This document shows, in pieces, positions 50,642 to 61,600 of a stretch of DNA of 64,000 nt. A program made the position numbers and the translations under genes. How positions within the stretch are numbered: the stretch's first letter is position 1; the number at the start of each line of letters is the position of its first letter. The notes below the pieces were generated by a model. It ran no database searches and was not told the origin of the DNA. It was given only the letters and a program-made list of their open reading frames with translations. Source of the DNA: Cloeon dipterum (Eukaryota; Arthropoda; Insecta; Ephemeroptera; Baetidae); the NCBI RefSeq assembly GCF_949628265.1, contig NC_088788.1, forward strand, positions 3,844,001 through 3,908,000. The letters run 5' to 3'.

Positions 50642-50771
50642 CGTTGTACCCTATGCGAATGAGGAAGAATTCAAACAAGTCGTCTTCATTCAAGTACTCA
50701 GAAATGATACTGGAAAATATTTGTCGTGCCATTTGAATTGAGTGCCTGGAAATGAGAAAACTTGGTTGCAT
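50642..50771 (-). pseudogene. Isolated exon-like frame at the left edge of the tandem array
   Basis: From ATG 50771 an open frame reads MQPSFLISRHS..., then MARQIFSSIISEYLNEDD and LFEFFLIRIGYN, ending at AACG/GTAAAT, a good donor. The next 3' splice site (CCACAG, ending about 50579) would give a stop after three codons. A degraded copy of its end, including the donor, is found at about 58615-58640 beyond the other edge of the array. It may be the 3' exon of a lost family member or a small separate gene. It is not recognised as any known protein. Confidence 0.35.
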
Positions 50772-51280
50772 TCCCTAAAAAGAGGAGAATTTACGGAATT
50801 TTTATGCTTCAGTGCAAAATCCTAATATTGACGCTTTAAAAAATACTAAAGGCAAACATACTGCACTCTGTATAAGACTTAAAATTTTGCAATCAATTCA
50901 TATTCTTTCAGGAAAATATGTTATGCAATTTTCAAAAATTTCACATTTATTGTCTCATCTAAGAGAGTTGTTTATTGATTTAGCTCCTGCTCAGATGGAT
51001 AAGGTTGAATGAAAATCTTTTGGTCTGTATGAGTGCGTGCAGGATTTATTTTTGTATATAACGGAAAACAGATTTTCTTTAATATGTAGTTTTGAAGTAC
51101 CTGGAATACTAGGTACAGCTCCTTCCATATGGGTTTTTGAACCACTCCATTGGAAAGAGGACACTCTAGTGAACTGTAAAATTGGTAAAAGTTGTCATCT
51201 CTAAATTTTAAAACTGCTTTGTTTGTGAATTGTAGAAACTAGGGTTCTCTCGGTGCTCGAAGGGCTGATTAAAATGATGG

Positions 51281-52656
51281 TCAATCTGGGGATTCATCGT
51301 TGTCCCTCTCTGATCCTGACGAATCGCTCGCGCCATCTCCGAAACCTAAAAACGCAATTAATCATTAAATTAATTAAAATGTTATTGGTTTAGATGAACT
51401 GATTTATATTTATGTTAATTAATTAATGCCGATTTACCCTCATCGAGTGCGTTGTGCGGGTCAGCCTGTCCTTCTTCAACTCCACAGGTCAAAGGTTCGG
51501 GCGAAGATGATCTTGCATTCGTGCTTCGGTCAGCAGAATTGGCCTCTGGCACATCACAAATCTGTTGAATAAAATTACTTTTGAAAAATTCATTTGTTGA
51601 GCATTTGTCACTCACGCTCAGTCTGCTAAGTCGCACATTCAGAGCCTCTGGAACGTCACGAATCTGTCGAATAGAATATTGAAAAAACCGTACTATTTAT
51701 CATTTCCCTCTTACCATCAGGCTCCAATATAGTTGTATTCTAATATCTCTCATAGCATAGGTCACGAGAGATGGCAGAGGGTTGAAACTTATTTGTCCAA
51801 TTGTCGCCATTATCTGGTTCGCCGACGAAAAAGCCAAGGCCGGCATACCTGATGAAGACATGATCTTAGTCAAATATCTTGCCACACGATTTTATGCAAC
51901 CAACATTGCATTTTTAATAACAAAACAATTTAAATTGTAAAGCAATCGATAAAGATTAATTTTTAAAATCGACGGGCTCATCTACAATCAGATTTTTAAA
52001 TAACTTATTATCTCACTACTATCTTGACGTATGAATGCTCCGTATGTGATCTCATTTATGCTTCGATCAAGAGGGTCGAAAATCCATGCCGATTCTACTG
52101 CAGTCATGCGCCCGTCATGCAGATGAATTGTGCGACATTGAACGATCAGCATCAGGTAGCGTTGAAATGGCAACATCATCATAGAAGATCCAGAATAAAG
52201 CGCTTGTAGTGCTTCAGAGACCACTCGCAGGACTAAAATATTACAGTGACTATAGCTTTTATATTTTTGATTTTACCGTTTCATATTTTAACCTGTTTGA
52301 TTTTAATTTTTCCAAATTATAAAGGAAGTTAAAAAAGGTCAACTTACTAATTATATCCTGGAAACTTCCATCTCCCTGCGAAATTTTTACAAAGTGGAAA
52401 ATTGAAAACATGTTTGAAAATTTTGTTAACCTTAAGACAACTCACAATTTCTATACAATCGTATCCTATGCTCACGACCTGATGCCCATGTACCGCCATG
52501 AAGTTATCCCTAACCATAAAAATATTAAAATTGTATAACAAAACTTAATTTCTCGTCTTACAAAGCTGAAGGCTGTTGTTCTTGGGGATCTTCTTCATCA
52601 GACGATTCGTCCTGCTGTCCTGGTGCAAGGCTGTCCTCCGAACTCTTCTTTCCCAT
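51281..52656 (-). CDS. Unrecognised tandem-array protein, unit C (no cassette exon)
   Basis: Eight minus-strand exons chain in phase: 52562-52656, 52446-52509, 52348-52375, 52017-52232, 51715-51848, 51616-51663, 51438-51561, 51281-51345, giving 257 aa. The N-terminus is acidic/Gln-rich (GQQDESSDEED). The core exon contains SSMMMLPFQRYLMLIV and AWIFDPLDRSINEI. The next contains GMPALAFSSANQ and FNPLPSLV. Two short exons repeat IRDVPEALN and ICDVPEAN. The tail is Ser/Asp/Glu-rich (SDSSGSERDNDESPD). No signal peptide or membrane span is seen, so a nuclear or cytosolic protein is likely. I do not recognise the family. Unlike its neighbours it has no cassette exon between exon 3 and the core exon. 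Confidence 0.65.
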
Positions 52657-53040
52657 GGCACGACAAAAAACGTCCTTATATAGCAACTTAAGTTGTGCTG
52701 GACGAGCGTCAAGAATTTGTCCTGTGCGCGGAGAGAGTTCAGGTGAAGAACGACTCCTCAGTCGATCCTGTGCAAGAGTGATTTTTCTGTGTGCGAGTTG
52801 AGAAGAACGAGGGTAGGAGCGATTATGTTATTCCACATATTCAGTCTGGATCTCGAATTTTTCACGTTTTCCTACGCATCAGACATTCCATGGCTCTTTC
52901 TGAAATGGAATTCGCTGGAAATTGCTTTGTGCGAAATTCAAATATTCCAAATCTTCTTGCGTTGTATTCATTTGCTACATGCCAAAGATATTTTCGTATC
53001 CTGCTCCTGAATAGTTTCAGCGACCTTTTTTAGCATCATT
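52657..53040 (-). promoter_or_regulatory. Conserved upstream block of unit C
   Basis: The roughly 380-400 bp before the start codon are strongly similar to 55504-55860 (unit B) and 58061-58440 (unit A), including GAGCGTCAAGAATTTGTCCT and TTTTTCACGTTTTCCTACGC. Indels of 4 and 14 bp differ between copies, so a shared upstream reading frame is unlikely. It is probably promoter plus 5' UTR duplicated with the gene. Confidence 0.5.
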
Positions 53041-53789
53041 AAATCAATTTTTGATTTACAGTAAGAATGATAACTCATAAAATGGGAAAAATGATTTCAA
53101 AAAATCCTATAAAAATTTCACCGTTTTGTGACCGGTAAAACGGAAATGAAGAAATTATTATGCTTTTGCATCCCGAGGGACAAAAATAATTAAATAATGC
53201 TTGATAAATTTCATGCAGAGTTAGTAAAAAATTTCACATTTGCTGTGCTAAGAGAGTTGAGAGTTTCTTTTGATTTAGCTCCTGCTCGGATTGATACTGT
53301 TAAATGAAAATCTTTCGGTCTGTATCAGAGTGTGCATAATTTATTTGTATATAACAGAAGACAGATTTTTTTAAAAAAGTTTTGAAGTAACTGGAATACT
53401 AGGAACAGCTCCTACCGTATGGGTTTAAAAGCAAACACATATGGGTTTTTGAGCCACACTTCATTTGAAAAAGGACACTCTGTTGAATTGTAAAATTGGT
53501 AAAAGTTCTCATGTCTAAATTTTAAAACTGCTTTGTTTGCGAATTGTAAAAACAGGTTCTCTCGGTGCTCGAAGGGCTGATTGAAATTATGGCCACTCAG
53601 GAGTTTCATCGTTTTCCCTATCTGCTCCTGACGAATCGCTCGCGCCATCTCCGAAACCTAAAAACGCAATTAATCATTAAATTAATTAAAATATTATTGG
53701 TGTAGATGATTGATATATTTGTTAATTAGTTAATGCTGATTTACCCTCATCGTCGTGCGGGTCAGCCTGTCCTTCTTCAACTCCACAGG

Positions 53790-55503
53790 TCAAGATGATC
53801 TTGCATTCGTGCTCCGGTCAGCAGAATTGGCCTCTGGCACATAGCAAATCTGTTGAATAAAATTACTTTTGAACAATTCATTAGTTGAGCATTTGTCACT
53901 CACGCTCATTCTGTTAAGCTGCACATTCTGAGCCTTTGGAACGTCACGAAACTGTCGAATAGAATATTGAAAAAACCGTACAATTTATCATTTTTCTCTT
54001 ACGATCCGGTACCGATGTCGTACTGCAATATCTCTTGTAGCAGGGATCACGAGAGGTGGATGAGGGTTGAAAATCATTTGTCCAATCGGCGTCATTGCCT
54101 GGCTCGCCGACGAAAAATCCAAGGCCGGCACAACTGATGAAGACATGATCATAGTCAAATATCTTGCTACACGATTTTATGCAACCAACATTGCATTTTT
54201 AATAACAAAACAATTTAAATTGTAAAATAATCGATAAAGATTAATTTTTAAAATTGACTGGCTCATCTACAACCAGATTTTTAAATAACTTATTATCTCA
54301 CCTCTTTCTTGACGTATGAATGGTCCGTATCTGATCTCATTTATGCTACGATCAAGAGGGTTGAAAATCCATGCCGAAGTTACCACAGAAATGCGCCCAT
54401 CACTCAGATAAACTGTGCGCCGTCGAACGATCAGCATCAGGTGGTATCGTTGAAATGGCAACATCATCATAGAAGATGCTCTAACTCCAGAAATAAGTGC
54501 TTGTATTTCAGGAATACCTTGAGCAAATACTGTTGACAGAAAATTCCCATCATTGATCACTCGCAGGCCAAAAAATTTCTGGAATTAGTTTTAATTTTTC
54601 TATTTGATCACTTTAATTTTGCTATTTTCTATTTCAACCTGTTAAATTTAAATTTTTTCCAAATTATGCAAAGAAATTTAAAAAGTTCTACTCACTTCGA
54701 ATTTCCCGCAGACTCAAGGCATAGACTGCTCTAGTTCTGGCTCTGAGCACTCTTTTCATTCTACCAATAAGACGAGCCACTGTGACAGAAAATTTCCACC
54801 ATGACTCACTTGCAGCACAAAAATTACTCTGACTATAGTTTTATTTTTTTTGTTATTTCGTCACTTTGATTTTATTATTTCATATTTTAATATCTCCAAA
54901 TTATATAAGTTAAAAAGTTCTACTCACCCAAAATTTCCTGCTCACTGATGGCATGGGTTGCTCTAACATTGAACACTTTTGATCGCAATTCAGCTTTAAT
55001 CTGATTAATAACTGTCGACAGAAAATTTTCATCATGGCTCGCTTGCACGCCAAAAAATTACTGAGACAATAGTTTTTATATTTTTTTCGGTCATTTTGAT
55101 TTTACAATTTCATAATTTATCCTGTTTACTTTGAATTTTATCAAATAATAAAGAAGGTTTTTAAAAATAATGTTCTACTTACGACACATTTCACGCGAAC
55201 TGATGCGTCCTGCTCTCTGCGAAATTTTTACAAAGTGGAAAATTGAAAACACGTTTGAAAATTTTGTTACCCTTAAAATAACTCACATATTGTGGAGAAT
55301 CACAAACTAAGCTCAACCGAAGCATATATGCCGCTATGAAGTTACCCCTGACCCTATATAACAAATATTAAAATTGTAAAACATAATACCCAATTTATAT
55401 CTTCTTACAAAGCTAAAGGCTGTTGTTCTTGGGCATCTTCATTAGACGATTCGTCCTGCTGTCCTGGTTCGCGGCCGTCAGCCGAACTCTGCTCCTTTTC
55501 CAT
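53790..55503 (-). CDS. Unrecognised tandem-array protein, unit B (two cassette exons, truncated tail)
   Basis: Nine minus-strand exons chain in phase: 55409-55503, 55287-55347, 55183-55216, 54928-55011, 54696-54779, 54302-54529, 54003-54133, 53904-53951, then 53790-53849 to an early TGA, giving 274 aa. Two extra 84-bp exons (54928-55011 and 54696-54779), both phase 1 at each end, sit before the core exon; their ends THAISEQEIL and VYALSLREIR are alike. Compared with unit C a 13-bp deletion after AGATCATCT in the ninth exon creates the TGA and removes the acidic tail. A tail exon like those of A and C is still present at about 53580-53657, but would not be read. It is either a recent pseudogene or a shortened protein. 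Confidence 0.55.
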
Positions 55504-55860
55504 GGCACGACAAAAAACGTCCTTAGCAACTTAAGTTGTGCTGGACGAGCGTCAAGAATTTGTCCTGTGCGCGGAGAGAGTTCAGGTGAAGATCGACTCC
55601 TGAGTCGATCCTGTGCAAGAGTGATTTTTCTGTGAGCGAGGGTAGGAGCGATTATGTTATTCCACATATTCAGTCTGGATCTCGAAATTTTCACGTTTTC
55701 CTACGCATCAGACATTCCATGCCTCTTTCTGAAATGGAATTCGCTGGAAATTGCTTTGTGCGAAATTCAAATATTCCAAATCTTTTCTTGCGTTGTATTA
55801 ATTTGCTACATGCCAAAGATATTTTCGTATTCTGCCAATTTCCAGCGACTTTTTTAGAAT
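55504..55860 (-). promoter_or_regulatory. Conserved upstream block of unit B
   Basis: Copy of the block upstream of units A and C. It lacks 14 bp near 55637 that the other two copies have, which opens a chance frame running into the start-codon region. Confidence 0.5.
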
Positions 55861-56366
55861 GAAAGCATTATTTGATAACTCATAAAATGCAAAAGATGAT
55901 TTAAAAAATCCTCTTAAATTCTTCAAAGCTTTCGTGACCGGGAAAACGGAAACGAAGAAAATATTATACTTTTGCATCCCGAGGGACCAAAATCATTAAA
56001 TAATTCTTGATACATTTCATGCAGAGAAACGTTAGTAAAAAATTTCACATTTGTCTCTGTTTCTATTATTGATTTAGCTCCTGCTCAGATGAATACTGTT
56101 AAATGAAAGTCTTTTGGTGTGTATGAGTGTGTGCAGGATTTATTTGTGTATAATGGAAGACAGATTTCCTTTAACAGTTTTGAAGTAACTGGAATACTAG
56201 GTACAGCTCCTTCCATATGGGTTTTTGAACCATTCCATTGGAAAGAGGGCGCTCTGGTGAATTGTAAAATTGGTAAAAGTTGTCATCTGTAAATTTTAAA
56301 ACTGCTTTGTTTGCGAATTGTAAAAACTGGTTCTCTCGGTGCTGGAAGGGCTGATTAAAATGATGG

Positions 56367-58060
56367 TCAATCTGGGGATTCATCGCTGTCCCTCTCTGAT
56401 CCTGACGAATCGCTCATGCCATCTCCTAAACCTAAAAACACAATTAATCATTAAATTAATTAAAATGTTATTGGTTTAGATGAAAGTAGAACTGATTTAT
56501 ATATTTGTTAATTAATTAATGCCGATTTACCCTCATCGAGTGCGTTGTGTGGGTCAGCCTGTCCTTCTTCAACTCCACAGGTCAAAGGTTGGGGCAAAGA
56601 TGGTCTTGCATTCGTGCTTCGGTCAGCAGAATTGGCCTCTGGCACGTCACAAATCTGTTGTAAAAAATACTTTTATGAAAAATTCATTTGTTGAGCATTT
56701 TTCACTCACGCTCAGTCTGTTAAGTTGCACATTCAGAGCCTCTGGAACGTCACGAATCTGTCGAATAGAATATTGAAAAAGCCGTACTATTTATCATTTT
56801 TCTCTTACGATCAGGTACCGATAATGTACTGCAAAATCTCTTGTAGCAGGGATCACGAGAGATGGCAGAGGGTTGAAACTTATTTGTCGAATCGGCGTCA
56901 TTCCCTGGCTCGCCGACGAAAAATCCAAGGCCGGCACACCTGATGAAGACATGATCATAGTCAAATATCTTGCTACACGATTTTATTCAACCAACATTGT
57001 ATTTTTAATAATAAAACAATTTAAATTGCAAAACAATCGATAATTATTAATTTTTAAAATTGATGGTAACAACCAGATTTTTAAATAACTTATTATCTCA
57101 CCTCTTTCTTGACGTATGAATGCTCCGTATCTGATCTCATTTATGCTTCGATCAAGAGTGTCGAAAATCCATGACGAAGTTACCACAGAAATGCGCCCCT
57201 CACTCAGATAAACTGAGCGACGTCGAACGATCAGCATCAGGTATCGTTGAAATGGTAACATCATCATAGAAGCTGCTCTAACTCCAGAAATGAGCGCTTG
57301 TATAGGAATACTTTGAGCAAATACTGTTGACAGAAAATTCCCATCATTGATCACTCGCAGGCCAAAAACATTTCTGGGACTAGTTTTTATTTTTTTATTT
57401 GATCGCTTTGATTTTACCATTTCCTATTTTAACCCGTTAAATTTCAATGTTTCCAAATTATGCAAAAAAAAAGTTAAAAAGTTCTACTCACTCTGAATTT
57501 CCCGCAAACTGACGGCATAGGCTACCATACTAACTGCTCTTTCATAAATGAACTGTTGTTGCACTCTAGCAAAAGCAAGATTAGCCGCTGTCGACAGAAA
57601 ATTTCCATCATTATTAACTTGCAGGCCAAAAATTTATGTAACTGTAGTGTTTATTATTTTATTTGGCCACTTTTATTTTACCATTTCATATTTTAACCTG
57701 TTAAATTTTAATTTTTTCCAAGATATATAAAGAAAAAGTTTAAAAGTTCTACTCACTCAACAATCTTTGCGCACTGATGTAATGTTGGAATCCCTGCAAA
57801 AATTAAAAATCAGAAAAATTAAAAACATGTTTGAAAATTTTGTAACTCTCAAGATAACTCACATTTTGTAGAGAAGCATGTGTTATGATCACGATCTGAT
57901 GCCTGACCCTAACCATAAAAATGTTAAAATTGTAAAAAATTAATGCTTCATTCCCTTCTTACAAAGCTAAAGGCTGTTGTTCTTGGGGATCTTCTTCATT
58001 AGACGATTCGTCCTGCTGTCCTGATGCACGGCCGTCATCCGACCTCTGCTCCTTTTCCAT
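56367..58060 (-). CDS. Unrecognised tandem-array protein, unit A (one cassette exon, intact)
   Basis: Nine minus-strand exons chain in phase: 57963-58060, 57863-57908, 57757-57793, 57492-57587, 57102-57323, 56809-56939, 56710-56757, 56531-56654, 56367-56431, giving 288 aa. Exon order and motifs match unit C: an acidic/Gln-rich start, a core with SMMMLPFQRYLMLIVRRR and WIFDTLDRSINEIRYGAF, then GVPALDFSSASQ and FNPLPSLVIPATRD, the IRDVPEALN and ICDVPEAN exons, and an acidic tail (SDSSGSERDSDESPD). One 96-bp cassette exon (57492-57587), ending AYAVSLREIQ, precedes the core. This is the longest intact member. No known domain was recognised. Confidence 0.65.
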
Positions 58061-58440
58061 GGCACGACAAAAAACGTCCTTAGCAACTTAAGTTGTGTTG
58101 GACGAGCGTCAAGAATTTGTCCTGTGCGCGGAGAGAGTTCAGGTGAAGATCGACTCCTGAGTCGATCCTGTGCAAGAGTGATTTTTCTATGCGCGAGTTG
58201 AGAAGAACGAGGGTAGGAGCGGTAATGTTATTCGAAATATTCAGGTTGGCACTCGAATTTTTCACGTTTTCCTACGCATCAGACATTCTGTGACTCTTTT
58301 TAGAGTGGAATTCGCTGGAAATTGCTTTGTGCGAAATTCAGATATCCCAAATAATCTTCTTGCGTTATATTCATTTGCCACATGCCAAAGATATTTTCGT
58401 ATCCTGCCTATTTTCAGCGACTTTTATTGAGAAAAAATCA
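58061..58440 (-). promoter_or_regulatory. Conserved upstream block of unit A
   Basis: Third copy of the array's upstream block. It matches the unit C copy in keeping the 14 bp absent from unit B, so that indel is probably a loss in B. Confidence 0.5.
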
Positions 58441-58614
58441 TTATTGGAATATATACATTAAGGGGAAAAATGAGCTCAGAAAATCCTATACAGATTTTCA
58501 CAGCTTCATGACCCGGGAAAACGGAAACGAAGAAAATATTTTCAATAGTTTTCTAAAAATATCATCTGTTTTAAATTAAGAAGAAAGCATCTAAAATTTT
58601 AGCTTTGCAAAGTA

Positions 58615-58640
58615 GTATTTATTTACCGTTGTATGCGAAT
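58615..58640 (-). pseudogene. Exon relic at the right edge of the array
   Basis: On the minus strand CTCATTCGCATACAACG/GTAAATAA matches the end and splice donor of the exon at 50642-50771, with a 4-bp deletion. Coding similarity upstream is lost. Together the two suggest the array was once larger. Confidence 0.45.
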
Positions 58641-61600
58641 GAGAATGAAAATTAAAATAGAGAGGGATTTCAAAGATATAATTTGATCAATTTAATAAAA
58701 TAATTATTATTAATAATAAATGGTTTGTGAGGTGTATCGTTTTTTCATTGGCGTGTCACTACATAATTTTTTTCCTTTTAAAATTACTCACTACCTTTGG
58801 AATTCTTATCATCGTTGTTGCAGCGTTTACTTGGCAAATTATGCTAAAATTAAATATAAAAAATACAAATTTTCTACTTGTGACGGAACACTGTTGAAAT
58901 TTTAGATTTTCAACATTTACACATTTTATTTTGAATTTACGTTGATCCCGTTCGATAACCTTGTCCAGTCACTTGGCTCAGTTGGCCAGGTTTTGTCGAT
59001 GGCAAGAAAAAAATCCGCCCAGAAAAAGTTAGGAATGCGTGACGTGATGTTTATTTTTTCAAAAAAGAATATAATTCAGATTTCAAGGTTTCATGTCCCA
59101 AATGTTCTAGGGAGTGTTTTCAGCAGATGAATATTCCGCCGTTGATTATGTTATCCAATCAGGGTATTTCAGAATAAAGCGTGACATTTTTCAAATATCT
59201 CATTCGAATTTTTTTCAAATATTTGGCATTGGGATCTTCAGCTAGCATGAGGAATAATAATACTGAACAGCTACTGTTTTAAGTACATGAATTTTTGGTA
59301 ATGCGTCAATCATCGATTTAATTTGCTTAAAATTATCGCAAAGGATAGAGTATTTTGCAGATTCCTCCTCTCCATTCTAATAATCATTCTCACAGAGCCA
59401 CTTTTAGGTCAGCAGTAAAAATTACTCCAGCGAGTCGCCTTTGAGCATTCAAGTGTTCATAACTAATTTGCTTGTCCTAGTTGGTGAAATTCGCTCGCGG
59501 AATGAGTTATTTGCTAGAAAACGAAACAAATGAAAACATCGTTAGCTACGTGGATCAAAGGGAAATTTCGAAGACCACCCTCGAATGCAGCAGATTGATG
59601 AGACTACATCTGTTCAATTTAAACTCTAAAATATAAATTGTTTCAACTCTATCATCACTAATCGCCTGTTTCAACTAAGTTTTATTAAATATACAAAAAA
59701 ATTTAATCCAGCTGAAGGTAATCTTAATATGAATAGCAAAAAAGGAAACGTCATTTTAAATTTTGCAATTTTTACTAATTAATTAAGCATTGTTATTGTG
59801 TTGAAATTAGATTCGGTTATACATATTGCATGCTCCATAATTAATACAGTTGAGTAGCATTTCACGCCTTTCCGGTACAAAGCAATAATTTACGTCATTT
59901 TTTACTTTTACAAATGGCTTTGAAATTATTCAAATGACTGATCAGTGGAATGGTTTCGGGAAGTGATTAACAATTTTAACCAGACCGCCTGAGGAATGCG
60001 GAATGTTCGTGGTCGCATGATTTCAATTCCATAACCTTCTGCTCGCGATCGTAAACATCAACATAATCATAGCGCGAGAAGATGTATAATTTAAGCATGG
60101 CCTAAATCGTCGCTCTGTTGATTCCGTTTTCTCAATGACAAATTAAAATTGCCTCGAAACACATCATTTTTTATATTTTTTTCGTAAACCAATACAAAAA
60201 TAAGTCTCTGAATTTTGTCTGTATATGAGTAAATTAATTGCAAGTAAAAGTTTTGAATGAATTTCTACAGCAAAATTCTGAATTATTTTATATAGAGTTT
60301 AGAAACTCTATTTTTCCCAGAGCGAAAATTGGCACCAAGGTTAAAAATACAGGGAATTTACTGAATTAATTTCTCTTTGTGGATAGATCTCAATGAGAGG
60401 AATCGAAATCAAGCGTAAAAATTCGGACAAGCTGAATAATTTTGCGAGAAATCAGTTAATATCTAAAATTTAATTATTTCTTGGTCCTGATTTCATTATT
60501 TCACTTAGTAAAAAACTGTTATTCCACACAACTAGATCAGAAATACTAAACATTGTTAGTTGTTGCAAAAATCCACGTAAATAATTGCGAATTGCAATCG
60601 GATCCGTTTTTAATAAGAGAGAATGAAAGTTTTCGCACGATCTAAATAAAGTATCACGTTAATTGACTTAATTGGTCGAAATTCTATGTATCTTCTTTGC
60701 GATAGAGTTGCTCTATCTCCGCATAAAAAAAGAGAAACGGCTATTCTCAATGCCGGCAAGGTCAATGTCCATGCTGGCATTTCGCCCTTTATTAGTTGAT
60801 TTTTCCTCTCCATCCAACAAGTGTTTGTTTACATTCCAGCTAATTAATCAGCTTTCGCGTATTCACGCCGACCGCAGAGGTAATGCGTAATGCGAAAATG
60901 AAAAAGTAATCGTCGCGTCGTCAGGTCGGTTAATGAGAAAGCTCTAGGGTTACAGGATCTTGCTCGCGCTCGCGCGCGACCAGATGAAAACGAAAACAAC
61001 TAACACACGCGGCAGTGTGGCGATCGATCCGAGGAATTAAAATGCACGTTCGCTATCGTTCCCCACTCGCCGCAGCCGCGATCTCGCGCCTTTCTTCACT
61101 CCTCTCTCGCGCCCAGCAGTGATCAAATCCGCACACATCTTTCCTCACCTTTCTTTCTGCAGGCTGAAAGCAAAGCCTGTCTTGGCCTGTAGCCACAGCC
61201 ACGCGGTAGCCACTCTTTGTCACGAAAAACGGAAGCGTCATTTCAGCCGCAATCGCTGAGAATTGAGAATCTCATTGCTTTAGCCTACAAAATATGTTGC
61301 CAAAGGCTAGCCTCATTGCCAGAGTTGAAGTTGGCCTGGATTTTCAATGGGTGACTTCAATGACTGAATTTACAAACAATTAAATTATTTTTTTAAACAG
61401 GAGAGGGTCTATGATTTTTAAAAGGGCTTGGAATTTTTTTAATGCGAAAATTTAGCCAGGCTTCCGTCCAAATTTTAGAAAAACCCTGGAAGAGGAAATC
61501 CAAATCTCAAATAAAGTCTTGAAATAATGGAAAATTGTTTAAAACTTAATTTTTTTTTCATTAGGCCGATTGTGCGACCGCAGTCGAGAATTTTGTTTGA

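Noticed and set aside
52675..52682. TATATAAG just upstream of the unit C start codon
   Set aside because: It is only 19 bp from the ATG, so initiation would fall inside the frame, and it arises from a 4-bp difference absent in units A and B.
52789..53033. Plus-strand open frames in the array's upstream blocks (also 55632-55862)
   Set aside because: They are frame-shifted between copies, so conservation follows from the duplicated upstream DNA and not from selection on a protein.
55413..55694. Longer minus-strand frame reading through the unit B upstream block into the start region
   Set aside because: It exists only because of the 14-bp loss in unit B; units A and C have stops in the equivalent frame.
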